From Propioniferax innocua (GTDB lineage Bacteria > Actinomycetota > Actinomycetes > Propionibacteriales > Propionibacteriaceae), in contig NZ_VFOR01000003.1 in the NCBI RefSeq assembly GCF_006716235.1, forward strand, positions 55,028 through 119,027: a stretch of DNA of 64,000 nt, given 5' to 3'. Below are positions 10,138 through 19,447 of this stretch, one piece after another. Below the pieces are notes generated by a model that worked only from the letters and a program-made list of their open reading frames with translations, was not told where the DNA came from and ran no database searches. The position numbers and the translations under genes were made by a program. The stretch's first letter is position 1; the number at the start of each line of letters is the position of its first letter.

Positions 10138-10169
10138 GCGGTGTGGACGACACACAGAATCCACACCGC
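10138..10169 (+). promoter_or_regulatory. Stem-loop in the proS leader
   Basis: A perfect 10-bp inverted repeat (GCGGTGTGGA and TCCACACCGC) with a 12-nt loop sits between the putative -10 and the GAAGGAGAG ribosome site of proS. It is either an operator dyad or an RNA hairpin at the 5' end of the message. Confidence 0.5.
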
Positions 10170-10196
10170 CAGATTTCCGGCCCTGAAGGAGAGTCC

Positions 10197-11957
10197 GTGA
10201 GCATCACTCGGATGTCGCAGTTGTTCGTGCGCACGTTGCGGGAGGACCCCGCCGACGCCGAGGTCGCCAGCCATCGTTGGCTTGTGCGGGCCGGCTACAT
10301 CCGTCGTGTGGCACCGGGCATCTACTCGTGGTTGCCGCTCGGCCTGCGCGTCCTGCACAACGTGGAACGCATCGTGCGCGAGGAGATGGACGCCATCGGC
10401 GCCCAGGAGGTCTCATTCCCCGCGCTGTTGCCGCGGGAGCCGTACGAGGCGACCGGACGCTGGGACGACTACGGCGACAACCTGTTCCGACTCAGGGACC
10501 GCCGCGACAACGACATGCTTCTGGGCCCCACCCACGAGGAGATGTTCACGCTCGTGGTCAAGGACCTCTATTCGTCCTACAAGGATCTCCCGCTCGCGAT
10601 CTATCAGATCCAGAACAAGTACAGGGACGAAGCACGGCCTCGTGCCGGGTTGCTGCGAGGCCGCGAGTTCATCATGAAGGACTCCTACTCCTTCGACATC
10701 GACGATGCAGGGCTCGATGAGTCCTACCGCAGGCACCGTGAGGCCTACATCCGTATCTTCGATCGCCTCGGCTTCGACTATGAGATCGTCCAGGCCACCG
10801 CCGGCGCCATGGGCGGCTCCAAATCCGAGGAGTTCCTGGCGGTCTCCGATATCGGTGAGGACACCTTCGTGCGCTCACCCGGCGGCTATGCGGCCAATGT
10901 CGAAGCGGTGCAGACGCTGCGTCCCGAACCGGTCGATGCCAGCAACACCCCGGCCGCCCATGTCGAGGACACCCCCGAGACCCCCACGATCGACACGCTC
11001 GTGGCCGTGGCGCGTGAACTCTTCCCCGATCGTGAGTGGAGCGCCGCCGACACGTTGAAGAATGTGGTCGTCAAACTTCGCCACCCCGATGGCAGCACCG
11101 AGGCACTCGCCATCGGCATCCCTGGCGACCGACAGGTGGATGCCAAGCGTCTGGAGGCGTGGGCCGATCCGTCGGTGGTGGAGGAATTCACCGCGGAGGA
11201 CTTCGCACAGAACCCCGCCCTGGTGCAGGGGTACATCGGCCCGCAGGCTCTGGGCGAGGAATCGGCGTCGGGTGTGCGGTACCTGACCGATCCTCGGATC
11301 GTTGAGGGCACTGCGTGGGTCACGGGCGCGAATGAGGCCGGGCGCCACGTGTTCGATCTTGTGTGCGGACGTGACTTCACCAGCGACGGTTCGATCGATG
11401 TGGCCGAAGTGTTCGACGGCGACCCTGCTCCGGACGGCTCGGGGCCGCTCACCCTGGCCCGCGGCATGGAGATGGGGCACATCTTCCAGCTCGGCCGCAA
11501 GTACGCCGAAGCGCTCGAGCTGAAGGTCCTCGACCCCAACGGCAAGCAGGTCGTGGTGACCATGGGCTCCTATGGAATCGGTGTCTCGCGTGCCGTGGCC
11601 GCCGTCGCCGAGGGGACCTGCGACGACAAGGGCCTGTCCTGGCCCCGTGATCTCGCGCCCTTCGAAGTGCACGTGCTCGCCACGGGCAAGGGTGAGGACG
11701 TGTTCGCCAAGGCGACCGAGATCGCCGAGGAACTCGACGCCGCCGGTGTCACCGTGCTGCTGGACGACCGCAAGGCCTCGCCTGGCGTCAAGTTCGCGGA
11801 TTCCGAACTGCTCGGTATGCCGGTCTCCGTCGTGGTCGGGCGTGGCCTCGCCGATGGCGTGGTTGAGGTTCGCACCCGGAGCACCGGAGACCGCGTTGAT
11901 GTGCCGGTGGCCGACGCGGTCGGGGCGATACGGGAGACGCTGGAACGGCTGGGCTGA
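10197..11957 (+). CDS. proS: Prolyl-tRNA synthetase, bacterial type with editing domain
   Basis: ProS charges tRNA-Pro. From the GTG at 10197 the protein has 586 residues, the size of the bacterial form with an inserted editing (INS) domain in the middle. Class II motifs are visible: the [13 protein letters not shown] region, motif 2 with [17 protein letters not shown], and motif 3 with [13 protein letters not shown]. The anticodon-binding domain is C-terminal. GTG at 10197 is preferred over the upstream start at 10113 because GAAGGAGAG lies at the right distance and the family begins at ITRMSQLF. An M23 lipoprotein gene follows with no gap. Confidence 0.97.
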   Translation: MSITRMSQLFVRTLREDPADAEVASHRWLVRAGYIRRVAPGIYSWLPLGLRVLHNVERIVREEMDAIGAQEVSFPALLPREPYEATGRWDDYGDNLFRLRDRRDNDMLLGPTHEEMFTLVVKDLYSSYKDLPLAIYQIQNKYRDEARPRAGLLRGREFIMKDSYSFDIDDAGLDESYRRHREAYIRIFDRLGFDYEIVQATAGAMGGSKSEEFLAVSDIGEDTFVRSPGGYAANVEAVQTLRPEPVDASNTPAAHVEDTPETPTIDTLVAVARELFPDREWSAADTLKNVVVKLRHPDGSTEALAIGIPGDRQVDAKRLEAWADPSVVEEFTAEDFAQNPALVQGYIGPQALGEESASGVRYLTDPRIVEGTAWVTGANEAGRHVFDLVCGRDFTSDGSIDVAEVFDGDPAPDGSGPLTLARGMEMGHIFQLGRKYAEALELKVLDPNGKQVVVTMGSYGIGVSRAVAAVAEGTCDDKGLSWPRDLAPFEVHVLATGKGEDVFAKATEIAEELDAAGVTVLLDDRKASPGVKFADSELLGMPVSVVVGRGLADGVVEVRTRSTGDRVDVPVADAVGAIRETLERLG

Positions 11958-11958
11958 G

Positions 11959-12663
11959 ATGCGCTCCCGGCTGCGGATCCGACAGGTGCTCGCCGTTGTG
12001 GCGGCTCTGCTGCTCGCGGCCTGCGCTCAGGGCCAACCCGGTGATGATCCGACGCCGGTGCCCACGATCACGGTGACACCCAAGCCGTTGCCCGGATCGC
12101 GGACTGCGACACCGACTCCCACGCCCTCATCCACCCCGACGCCGTCGGAGGAGGAGCGGATGATCGCCGAGTTCGAGGCATCGGTCGATGAGCGATGGCA
12201 GTTCTATGACACCGACGAGAACGCCTTCCACACCTCACCGTGGTACGCGGGAGCCGGGAAGGTGATGGTGCCGTTCGGCTGTTCGAGTGCGCCGTGGTAC
12301 GCGTCTGACCCCAGGTGCCCCGGTGAGCAGGGGTTCCATCACGGGACCGATGTCGCGCTGCCCTGCGGCGTCGATATCCGTTCGGCGGTCGATGGAGAAG
12401 TGGTCGTCGGCGGTCTGGGCGACGCGTATGGTTCGCTCGCGTTCATGGTGCGCTCGGGGGAGAAGGATCACGTGATCGGCCATGTCAGTCAACGCTTCGT
12501 GGAGGCGGGGGATTCGGTGCGGAAGGGGGACCGGATCGCCATCAACGGCGCCGATGGTGCTCCGGATGGTTGCCATCTCCACTTCGAGGTGCGCCCCGCG
12601 GGTGGCGCGGTGGATTCAGCGGTCGATCCCGCCGCCGATCTGTGTCTGACCGGTCTGGGCTGA
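11959..12663 (+). CDS. M23-family peptidase lipoprotein
   Basis: This 234-residue protein has a lipoprotein signal with lipobox LLAAC (cysteine near residue 22) and a Pro/Thr linker. The C-terminal M23 (lysostaphin/LytM) domain shows HHGTDVALPCG, SAVDGEVV and HLHFEVRP. The H-x3-D and HLH zinc ligands are present, so it may be an active peptidoglycan endopeptidase at the outer face of the membrane. Its ATG starts one base after the proS stop, indicating coupling. It ends 3 bp from the convergent ferritin-like lipoprotein gene. Confidence 0.85.
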   Translation: MRSRLRIRQVLAVVAALLLAACAQGQPGDDPTPVPTITVTPKPLPGSRTATPTPTPSSTPTPSEEERMIAEFEASVDERWQFYDTDENAFHTSPWYAGAGKVMVPFGCSSAPWYASDPRCPGEQGFHHGTDVALPCGVDIRSAVDGEVVVGGLGDAYGSLAFMVRSGEKDHVIGHVSQRFVEAGDSVRKGDRIAINGADGAPDGCHLHFEVRPAGGAVDSAVDPAADLCLTGLG

Positions 12664-12666
12664 CGG

Positions 12667-13632
12667 TCAGTCCACGGGGTCGGGCCATCCCGGCCACACG
12701 ATCAGGGCCGCGCCCCACCGCACCGAGCTGGCATGGGCGTCGGCCAACAGGTTCGTGCCGTACTCGCGCATCGGCTCGACCGCGGCGATCATCGGACCGA
12801 CGAATCGTGCATAGCGGGCTTCGACCTTCGCGATCAGACGTCGGGCTTCGGCGGCGTCCCCCCTGAGCGTCGGAACGTCGTAAGCCGGAAGCGCGGCGGG
12901 GGCATCGGCGTCCATGGCGGCCAGCTCGGAGGTCAGGCGAGCGCGTACATCGCGACGCCGCCCCAGCGTGGTTTCCAACGCCCGCGCCTCGTTGCCGCCG
13001 AGGATCCCCAGGGCGGTCTGCATCACGTAGATGACCGCGTGGGTCTCGGCGAGCAGATCACCCATGCACTTGGCCGGTGTCGTCTCCGGCAGCAGGGTAG
13101 GCGTGGTCGGGACGAGTTCGGGGCGACGGGTGTCGCCCAGAGCCTCGGGTTCGGCGGCACAGGCTGCGCTGAGGCTGGCCCACAACAGTGCTGCAGCGCC
13201 GGTGGCCTCGAGAGCACGTTCCCGGTGGGCGGCGTGGGTGGCCTTCAGCTGCGTGCGCATGAGCCGTGCCGCTTCACGACGGTCGCGGGGCGGAGGCGCA
13301 TCGGTCGCGGGCATCGGTTCCGGGGTGAAACCTGGTTGGGGTGTCGGCTCGGTGGTGGGACGCAGTTGCGGCTCGGGATGGCGCAGCGCGGTCAGACGTG
13401 CGGTGTGTGCCTGCTGGAGATCCTTGCCCGAGGGAAGTCCGTGTTCGGCCAGCGAACGGGCCGTCTGCTGCAAGGCGAATTCCTGCGCCTGAGCCTCCTT
13501 GGCTCCCGGGAACTCGGGGAGGGGCGGCACTTCGGGAGGAGCGGTGGGGCCTCCGGTGATCGTGGGGGCGGGGGAACAACCGGCCACCGCAACCACGGCC
13601 GATCCCAGCAGAAGCGCACGGCGGGTCAACAC
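12667..13632 (-). CDS. Lipoprotein with ferritin-like DUF4439 domain
   Basis: The product is a 321-residue putative lipoprotein: LLLGSAVVAVAGC supplies the lipobox. A helical C-terminal half (about 170-310) looks like the DUF4439 ferritin-like family, with repeated alanine-rich helices and the pattern EARYARFVGPMIAAVEPM. The function is unknown; the proline-rich middle segment is probably unstructured. I chose GTG at 13632 because TACGGT ends 7 nt upstream. The longer frame to 13743 merely translates a tandem repeat in the rimP leader. Confidence 0.7.
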   Translation of the reverse strand: MLTRRALLLGSAVVAVAGCSPAPTITGGPTAPPEVPPLPEFPGAKEAQAQEFALQQTARSLAEHGLPSGKDLQQAHTARLTALRHPEPQLRPTTEPTPQPGFTPEPMPATDAPPPRDRREAARLMRTQLKATHAAHRERALEATGAAALLWASLSAACAAEPEALGDTRRPELVPTTPTLLPETTPAKCMGDLLAETHAVIYVMQTALGILGGNEARALETTLGRRRDVRARLTSELAAMDADAPAALPAYDVPTLRGDAAEARRLIAKVEARYARFVGPMIAAVEPMREYGTNLLADAHASSVRWGAALIVWPGWPDPVD

Positions 13633-13639
13633 GCCGCTG

Positions 13640-13645
13640 ACCGTA
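13640..13645 (-). promoter_or_regulatory. -10 element of leaderless DUF4439 lipoprotein gene
   Basis: TACGGT on the minus strand ends 7 nt before the GTG at 13632, the spacing expected for a leaderless transcript. Confidence 0.55.
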
Positions 13646-13674
13646 CCACCGGGACGCCATTCGCCGCGTCCGCA

Positions 13675-13680
13675 TAGGCT
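13675..13680 (+). promoter_or_regulatory. Putative -10 element of the rimP-nusA operon
   Basis: TAGGCT lies 95 nt before the rimP ATG and just before a tandem 24-bp repeat, which would then be transcribed in the leader. It is divergent from the lipoprotein promoter 30 bp away. Confidence 0.45.
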
Positions 13681-13684
13681 GGGG

Positions 13685-13732
13685 CACAATCCACGAACGA
13701 CGCATTCGCACAATCCACGAACGACGCATTCG
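13685..13732 (+). repeat. Perfect tandem duplication of a 24-bp unit in the rimP leader
   Basis: The unit CACAATCCACGAACGACGCATTCG occurs twice head to tail without a mismatch. Each copy contains the short inverted repeat CGAA(N7)TTCG. It lies between the putative TAGGCT -10 and the AAGGGA ribosome site of rimP. Confidence 0.9.
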
Positions 13733-13775
13733 ATGGACATCACAATCGACGGACAACAGGATCGAAGGGACGACG

Positions 13776-14291
13776 ATGGCTGATACCGAACGCCTCACCA
13801 CGGCCGTGACTTCAGTGCTGGACGAGTTCGAACTTGAGCTGGAGAGCCTCGACGTCATCGGGGGCGGAAAGAGTCGAAAGCTCCGCATCATCGTCGACGG
13901 GGACGGCCCCGAAGGGCGAGGTCCCTTGGTCGACGACATCGCTTCCGCGTCCCGCGCGATCTCCGGCATGCTCGATGAGACGGGCCTGATGGGTGAGCAG
14001 TCCTATGCGCTCGAACTCTCCTCCCGTGGGACGAGCCGTCCGCTCACCCATCCCAAGCATTGGCGTCGGAACAACGGGCGTCTCGTACGGTGCGTCACCG
14101 CCGACGACACCACCGTGGGGCGCATTGCCCGCAGCGATGACGAGGGCGTCGAGCTGACAGTGATGGTCAACGAGAAGAAGGGACTCACCGAATCGGTGCG
14201 TCTGGAGTACTGCGATATCGACAAGGCCACCATCGAGGTGGAACTGGGGCGCGGCAACAGGTCGGCCGCCGGGAGTGGAAAGGACAGCTGA
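13776..14291 (+). CDS. rimP: Ribosome maturation factor RimP
   Basis: RimP assists 30S subunit assembly in the cytoplasm. The 171-residue protein has the N-terminal alpha/beta domain with [21 protein letters not shown], and the family segment [20 protein letters not shown] near residues 75-95, where typical members read EVSSPGxxRPL. The proline after serine is replaced by arginine here. The ATG at 13776 has GAAGGGACGACG upstream. The stop overlaps the nusA ATG by one base, the standard rimP-nusA arrangement. Confidence 0.92.
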   Translation: MADTERLTTAVTSVLDEFELELESLDVIGGGKSRKLRIIVDGDGPEGRGPLVDDIASASRAISGMLDETGLMGEQSYALELSSRGTSRPLTHPKHWRRNNGRLVRCVTADDTTVGRIARSDDEGVELTVMVNEKKGLTESVRLEYCDIDKATIEVELGRGNRSAAGSGKDS

Positions 14292-15265
14292 TGGATATCG
14301 ACATGGCTGCGTTGCGGGCGATCGAGAAGGACAAGGAGATCAGCATGGATGTGCTGGTCACCGCTTTGGAAGAGGCGCTGCTCAATGCCTACGACAAGAC
14401 CGAGGCTCCCAAGAAGGGCGCTCGCGTCGAGGTCAACCGCAAGACCGGAAAGGTCACGGTTCTGGCGCCGGAGCTGGATTCCGAGGGTAACCAGATCGCC
14501 GAGTACGACGACACGCCGCAGGATTTCGGCCGTGTGGCCGCGTCCACCGCGCGTCAGGTGATATTCCAGCGTCTCCGCGACGCCGAGGACGAGCGCAAGT
14601 ACGGACGGCTGTCCGCTTCGGAGGGTGACATTCTCGTCGGCACCGTCCAGCAGGATGGTGACGCACGCACGGTACGCGTCGATCTCGGCACGATGGAGGC
14701 GATCATGCCGCAGGCCGAGCAGACTCCAGGTGAGGTCTATGAGCACGGCAAACGTCTGCGTGTGTTCGTCGTTTCGGTGCGCAAGGAGTTGCGCGGCCCG
14801 CAGGTGGTCGTCTCCCGCACCCATCCGGGTCTGGTGGAGGCCCTGTTCCGCTCCGAGGTGCCCGAGATCGAGCAGGGGATCGTGCAGATCAAATCGGTGG
14901 CGCGTGAGGCCGGACATCGGACGAAGATCGCGGTGACGTCGAAGAACCCCGATGTCTCGGCCAAGGGTGCCTGTATCGGCCCCATGGGGCAGCGCGTGCG
15001 AGCGGTGATGCATGAGCTGAACGAGGAGAAGATCGACATCATCGACCACCACGAGGATCCGGCCAAGTTCGTCGGTGAGGCACTCTCGCCGGCGAAGGTG
15101 AGCTCGGTGACGGTGGTGGATGAGCGCATGAAGGCCGCTCGGGTCATCGTGCCCGATTATCAGCTCTCCCTCGCGATTGGACGCGAAGGACAGAACGCGC
15201 GGTTGGCGGCGCGTCTGACCGGCTGGCGCATCGACATCCGGCCCGACACAGATCCGGGCAACTGA
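14291..15265 (+). CDS. nusA: Transcription termination/antitermination factor NusA
   Basis: NusA binds RNA polymerase and nascent RNA and controls pausing, termination and antitermination. The 324-residue protein has the N-terminal polymerase-binding domain, an S1 domain (about 110-180, [17 protein letters not shown]) and two KH domains. KH1 contains [19 protein letters not shown] and KH2 contains [19 protein letters not shown]. It lacks the C-terminal acidic repeats of enterobacterial NusA, as usual in actinobacteria. It overlaps rimP by one base and ends 10 bp from a convergent gene. Confidence 0.97.
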   Translation: MDIDMAALRAIEKDKEISMDVLVTALEEALLNAYDKTEAPKKGARVEVNRKTGKVTVLAPELDSEGNQIAEYDDTPQDFGRVAASTARQVIFQRLRDAEDERKYGRLSASEGDILVGTVQQDGDARTVRVDLGTMEAIMPQAEQTPGEVYEHGKRLRVFVVSVRKELRGPQVVVSRTHPGLVEALFRSEVPEIEQGIVQIKSVAREAGHRTKIAVTSKNPDVSAKGACIGPMGQRVRAVMHELNEEKIDIIDHHEDPAKFVGEALSPAKVSSVTVVDERMKAARVIVPDYQLSLAIGREGQNARLAARLTGWRIDIRPDTDPGN

Positions 15266-15275
15266 CGCCAGGCCC

Positions 15276-15764
15276 TCAGTGCTGGTAGACCACCGGCAAT
15301 TCTCGTCGGCCATGCCGACGCACACCGGCCTCCACCTGGGCCAGGGCGTCGTGGCGGATGCATCCGACCACGGCGCCCGGCGCGACACGGAGGCGCTTGG
15401 CCTGGATCCAGTCCCAAGGGTGGATGAGGCCTGCCGGCGCGGATGTCGAGATCAGGGCGACGGCCTGGCCCTTCTTCGCGATCCACAGGTTGTCCAGATC
15501 TGACCAGGCGCACACGCGGGTCATCGTGCCCCGTCGCCAGGCGATGCCTCGATCATCGATCGTGACGCGCAGCGGCGTCCATCCGAGCCCGAAGAACAGA
15601 CCCAGCAGGGCCAGGATGGCCAGGCCCACCGTTGAGAGCCAGGTGAGCCACGATGCCTGCCCGCCACCCACGATGCCGATGATCGTGAGGGTCGCTTCGA
15701 TGGTCAGGACGACGCCGACCATCAGCAGGATGAACGTCAGCCATTCCCACTTGCGCACTGTCAC
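15276..15764 (-). CDS. Small membrane protein with PH-like domain
   Basis: This 162-residue protein has two N-terminal membrane segments (about residues 9-32 and 40-62). A bacterial PH-like domain follows, with LRVTIDDRGIAWRRG and IHPWDWIQAKRLRV. Similar small membrane PH-domain proteins are common in actinobacteria and have no known function. It sits antisense between nusA and ylxR, which are usually adjacent. GTG at 15764 is supported by a TAGGCT -10 ending 7 nt upstream. No ribosome site is visible. Confidence 0.75.
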   Translation of the reverse strand: MTVRKWEWLTFILLMVGVVLTIEATLTIIGIVGGGQASWLTWLSTVGLAILALLGLFFGLGWTPLRVTIDDRGIAWRRGTMTRVCAWSDLDNLWIAKKGQAVALISTSAPAGLIHPWDWIQAKRLRVAPGAVVGCIRHDALAQVEAGVRRHGRRELPVVYQH

Positions 15765-15771
15765 GGACCAC

Positions 15772-15777
15772 AGCCTA
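15772..15777 (-). promoter_or_regulatory. -10 element of leaderless PH-domain gene
   Basis: TAGGCT on the minus strand ends 7 nt before the GTG at 15764. It is divergent from, and only 12 bp from, the ylxR -10. Confidence 0.6.
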
Positions 15778-15789
15778 GGTCAGGAGCGC

Positions 15790-15795
15790 TACCGT
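15790..15795 (+). promoter_or_regulatory. -10 element of leaderless ylxR
   Basis: TACCGT ends 6 nt before the ylxR GTG at 15802, and no ribosome site is present. Each of the two divergent promoters must place its -35 region across the other's -10. Confidence 0.55.
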
Positions 15796-15801
15796 GCCCC
15801 T

Positions 15802-16071
15802 GTGAACACACCCATTCGTACCTGTGTGGGATGCCGCCGCACAGAACCTGTGCAGAGATTGGTGCGTTTCGTGGCGCTGGAAGGCGTCCTCGTCGTCGAT
15901 GATGAGCGACGCATTCCTGGTCGTGGTGCCCATCTGCATCGTGATGAGGCAGGGGGAGTGTCTTTGGCCTGCGCTCGGCAGGCCCTTCGAAAGCGCGCGA
16001 TGCCGCGTGCCCTGCGGGTGTCGGTTCTGGATTGCGGTGTCTTGGAGAACGTGCCACCGGACGCTCGATGA
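15802..16071 (+). CDS. ylxR: YlxR/RnpM family RNA-binding protein (DUF448)
   Basis: This 89-residue protein opens with TPIRTCVGCRRTEP, the DUF448 signature, and contains the conserved GRGAHLHRD. YlxR proteins bind RNA; in Bacillus the homologue binds and modulates RNase P. The position between nusA and infB is conserved. The GTG start is leaderless by its -10 spacing. It is normally cotranscribed from rimP-nusA, but here the antisense PH-domain gene separates it, so it needs its own promoter. Confidence 0.88.
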   Translation: MNTPIRTCVGCRRTEPVQRLVRFVALEGVLVVDDERRIPGRGAHLHRDEAGGVSLACARQALRKRAMPRALRVSVLDCGVLENVPPDAR

Positions 16072-16116
16072 CATGACGCGCGACGGTGACGCTTCGCGTG
16101 ATGGAGGCGATCGCGA

Positions 16117-16122
16117 TACACT
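16117..16122 (+). promoter_or_regulatory. Possible -10 element upstream of infB
   Basis: TACACT in the 219-bp ylxR-infB gap is the best TANNNT hexamer there; no good -35 accompanies it. The rest of the gap holds no gene that I can support, only a leader of about 165 nt. Confidence 0.3.
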
Positions 16123-16290
16123 GACCGATGCGCCACGGCCGAATCCGGCTGGTGCGTTGGCAGTGTCCCCGCCGGGGGCACCGATCAGAAGGTGGGTTTG
16201 ACGCTCATGACCACTCGATGAGTAAGCACGAATGAGCATGTTCGACAACTAACCGGTCCGCGCCCGCCGGCACGGACCTGAAGGAGAGTA

Positions 16291-19221
16291 GTGGCCAAGG
16301 TCCGTGTCTACGAGCTCGCAAAAGAGCTCGGACTCGAAAGCAAGCAGGTTCTCGCAACCCTGAAGGACATGGGGGAGTTCGTCCGGTCGGCATCGTCGAC
16401 CATCGAGGCTCCCGTGGTGCGTCGTCTCCGGGATCGTCTTGATTCCGATGGCTCCGCGTCGGATGGGAAGAAGGCCGAAGACAAGTCGGCAGCAAAAAAG
16501 GCTGCCCCCAAGCCCAAAGCTGGATCCGCCCCGACGAAGCGGGCCAGTTCTGCCGGTGGGTCTGCTCCGGCATCGGCAAAGCCCTCCGATGCGGCACCCA
16601 AGCCCGGCCCCAAGCCTGGCGTCGCTCCGGGGACGCGTGCGCCGCGCCCCGGCCCCCGTGTTCCACGGGTCCCGGGAACTCCCGGCACGCCGCGCTCGGC
16701 TTCCCAGCCGGTGACGCGGACGACGCCGAAACCCGGCCCGGCTGTGCCGAAGCCCGGCCCCAAGCCGCCCGCCGCGCCCATGTCGGAGAAGCCTGCGGAG
16801 AAGAAGCCTGCGGAGAACACGCCCAAGCCATCGGCGGCTCCGAAGCCAACGCCTCCGACGGGCGCGCGTCCCACTGCTCCGAAGCCGGGTCCGGCTCCGA
16901 AGCCCGCGCCGCGTCCCGGTGGTCCGCGTCCTCGCCCGGGGACGCCGCGCCCCGGCAACAACCCCTTCGCCCCGTCGCAGGGCATGGGGACCCAGAACCG
17001 TCGCCCCCGTCCCGAGGGCGGACGACCCGAACGAGGCGGCGATCGTCCCGGTGGGCCGCGCCCGCAGGCTCCTGCTGCGCGCGGCGGTGGCCCGCGCCCC
17101 GGTGGAGGCTCGCCGAGTGGGATCCCGCGTCCCAATCCGGCCATGATGCCCAAGCAGTCAGCCGTCGGTGGGCCTGCCCGCGGTGGTCGTGGTGGCGGTC
17201 GTGGCCGTCCCGGTGGCGGTCGTGGACCAGGTGGTGGCCCCGGTGGTCCGCCGCCGTTCGGTCCTCCCGGTGGCGGCGGTGGCCGCGGTCGCCGCGGTGG
17301 AACGCAGGGCGCTTTCGGCCGCGGAGGCGGCCCTCGCCGTGGTCGCAAGTCGAAGCGTCAGAAGCGCCAAGAGTTCGACCAGATGGAGGCACCGTCGATC
17401 GGCGGTGTGCGTGTTCGCAAGGGCGACGGCCAGACCGTCCGGATGCGTCGCGGCGCTTCGTTGGCAGACTTCGCTGAGAAGATCGGCGTCGATCCCGCAT
17501 CGCTTGTGCAGGTTCTGTTCCATCTGGGTGAGATGGTCACCGCCAACCAGTCGATCAATGACGAGACCCTGCAGTTGCTGGGCGCGGAGTTGAACTACGA
17601 CATCCAGGTGGTTTCGCCCGAAGACGAGGAGCGCGAGCTGCTGGAGCGGTTCGATCTCGAATTCGGTGAGAACGAGGGTGACGAGGACGACCTCATGCCA
17701 CGTCCGGCCGTCGTGACCGTCATGGGTCACGTCGACCACGGTAAGACGCGGCTGTTGGACGCGTTGCGGCACAGCAACGTCCAGGCCAAGGAGGCCGGTG
17801 GCATCACCCAGACCATCGGTGCGTACCAGGTCGAGACCGAGGTCGACGATGAGGACCGTACGATCACCTTCATCGACACCCCGGGTCACGAGGCGTTCAC
17901 TGCCATGCGTGCCCGTGGTGCGAAGTCGACCGATATCGCCGTGCTCGTCGTGGCGGCCGATGATGGCGCGATGCCGCAGACCATCGAGGCGTTGAACCAC
18001 GCCACGGCGGCCGATGTCCCGGTCGTGGTTGCGGTCAACAAGGTGGACAAGCCCACTGCTGATCCGGCGAAGGTCCGGGGTCAGCTGACCGAGTACGGAC
18101 TCGTCCCCGAGGAGTACGGCGGCGACACCATGTTCGTGGATGTGTCTGCGACCAAGGGTGAGGGTCTCGACGAGCTGCTCGAGGCGATCGTTCTCACTGC
18201 GGATGCCGCTCTCGAGTTGCAGGCAAACCCCGAGATGGACGCTCAGGGCGTCGCTATCGAGGCACATCTCGACAAGGGGCGTGGCCCCGTGGCGACAGTT
18301 CTTGTCCAGCGCGGAACATTGCATGTCGGCGATTCGATCGTGGCGGGCCCGGCCCACGGCCGCGTTCGAGCGTTGATCAACGATGTGGGCGAATCGGTGG
18401 AAGCGGCAGAGCCGTCGATGCCGGTCCAGGTTCTCGGCCTGACATCGGTGCCCGGCGCCGGTGACGCCTTCATGGTTGTTCCCGATGACCGCACGGCTCG
18501 CCAGATCGCCGATCAGCGTGAGGCGCGCAAGCGTGCTGCGGCTCAGGCTGCGGGTGCTCGCCGCAAGACTCTCGACCAGCTGTTCGAGCAGCTCGAGAAG
18601 GGCGAGACCGAGGAACTGCTCCTCATCCTCAAGGGTGATGGTGCTGGCTCGGTCGAGGCCCTCGAGGAAGCTCTCATGAAGATCGAGGTCTCCGAGGAGG
18701 TGTCGCTGCGGGTCATCGACCGTGGTGTCGGTGCCATCACCGAGACCAATGTGTCGCTGGCTGCGGCATCCGGTGCGGTGATCCTGGGCTTCAACGTTCG
18801 GGCACAGGGCAAGGCCACCGAGATGGCGGATCGCGAGAATGTCGATATCCGCTACTACTCGGTGATCTACCGCGCGATCGAGGAGATCGAGGCCGCCCTG
18901 AAGGGCATGCTGAAGCCCATCTACGAGGAGAAGCAGCTCGGCCAGGCCGAGGTCCGCGAGATCTTCAAGTCGTCGAAGGTCGGCACCATCGCCGGCTGCA
19001 TGGTGACCTCGGGCATCATGCGACGCAACGCGAAGGCTCGCCTGCTCCGCGACGGCGTCGTGGTCACCGAGACCGAGATCGGCTCGCTGCGTCGTGAGAA
19101 GGATGACGTCACCGAGGTGCGTGATGGCTTCGAATGCGGCCTGACGCTCGGCAGCTTCAACGACATCAAGCACGGCGACATCATCGAGACCTACGAGATG
19201 GTGGAGAAGCCGCGCGACTGA
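16291..19221 (+). CDS. infB: Translation initiation factor IF-2
   Basis: IF-2 is the GTPase that delivers initiator tRNA to the 30S subunit and promotes subunit joining. The 976-residue protein has an N-terminal IF2N domain ([18 protein letters not shown]). A very long Pro/Gly/Arg/Lys-rich region spans about 60-355, and a second IF2N follows near 375-430. The G domain has G1 GHVDHGKT, G3 DTPGHEAF and G4 NKVDK, and then domains II-IV. The GTG start has GAAGGAGAG upstream. The low-complexity arm is typical of actinobacterial IF-2. Confidence 0.97.
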   Translation: MAKVRVYELAKELGLESKQVLATLKDMGEFVRSASSTIEAPVVRRLRDRLDSDGSASDGKKAEDKSAAKKAAPKPKAGSAPTKRASSAGGSAPASAKPSDAAPKPGPKPGVAPGTRAPRPGPRVPRVPGTPGTPRSASQPVTRTTPKPGPAVPKPGPKPPAAPMSEKPAEKKPAENTPKPSAAPKPTPPTGARPTAPKPGPAPKPAPRPGGPRPRPGTPRPGNNPFAPSQGMGTQNRRPRPEGGRPERGGDRPGGPRPQAPAARGGGPRPGGGSPSGIPRPNPAMMPKQSAVGGPARGGRGGGRGRPGGGRGPGGGPGGPPPFGPPGGGGGRGRRGGTQGAFGRGGGPRRGRKSKRQKRQEFDQMEAPSIGGVRVRKGDGQTVRMRRGASLADFAEKIGVDPASLVQVLFHLGEMVTANQSINDETLQLLGAELNYDIQVVSPEDEERELLERFDLEFGENEGDEDDLMPRPAVVTVMGHVDHGKTRLLDALRHSNVQAKEAGGITQTIGAYQVETEVDDEDRTITFIDTPGHEAFTAMRARGAKSTDIAVLVVAADDGAMPQTIEALNHATAADVPVVVAVNKVDKPTADPAKVRGQLTEYGLVPEEYGGDTMFVDVSATKGEGLDELLEAIVLTADAALELQANPEMDAQGVAIEAHLDKGRGPVATVLVQRGTLHVGDSIVAGPAHGRVRALINDVGESVEAAEPSMPVQVLGLTSVPGAGDAFMVVPDDRTARQIADQREARKRAAAQAAGARRKTLDQLFEQLEKGETEELLLILKGDGAGSVEALEEALMKIEVSEEVSLRVIDRGVGAITETNVSLAAASGAVILGFNVRAQGKATEMADRENVDIRYYSVIYRAIEEIEAALKGMLKPIYEEKQLGQAEVREIFKSSKVGTIAGCMVTSGIMRRNAKARLLRDGVVVTETEIGSLRREKDDVTEVRDGFECGLTLGSFNDIKHGDIIETYEMVEKPRD

Positions 19222-19246
19222 TCCCTCGTTGGTGATCCATGTCGGT

Positions 19247-19277
19247 CTGCCGCCGGTCTCTCAGGGGCCGGCGGCAG
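19247..19277 (+). terminator. GC-rich hairpin just after infB
   Basis: A 10-bp perfect stem (CTGCCGCCGG and CCGGCGGCAG) with an 11-nt loop lies 25 nt after the infB stop. No T-tract follows, so it may be a 3'-end stabilising hairpin more than a classical terminator. Confidence 0.45.
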
Positions 19278-19374
19278 ATTGCGTTGTGGGCACAGATTGC
19301 TTTGTGGGGCGGCCGGGCTGTCGGTCGCGCAAGGCGTTGGGCAGTTCGCTCCAGCCAAGCAGCGTGGGGATGGC

Positions 19375-19408
19375 GAAGGCCCCTCCGGATCACACCGGAG
19401 GGGCCTTC
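19375..19408. terminator. Bidirectional hairpin terminator between infB and the secreted LPKTG protein
   Basis: A perfect 14-bp stem (GAAGGCCCCTCCGG and its complement) with a 6-nt loop lies between the convergent ends of infB and the minus-strand secreted-protein gene. Confidence 0.75.
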
Positions 19409-19447
19409 ATCGATGTCGTGCGTCAGCCGTGGATTACGGCCGTGGGC

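Noticed and set aside
12667..13743. An N-terminal cysteine-containing extension of the ferritin-like lipoprotein (VVRGLC repeated).
   Set aside because: It is a translation of the 24-bp tandem repeat in the rimP leader. The lipoprotein signal begins at 13632, next to a leaderless promoter.
19281..19316. Imperfect direct repeat of CAGATTGCGTTGTGGG after infB.
   Set aside because: It is only two short copies without dyad or gene context, and no function can be supported.
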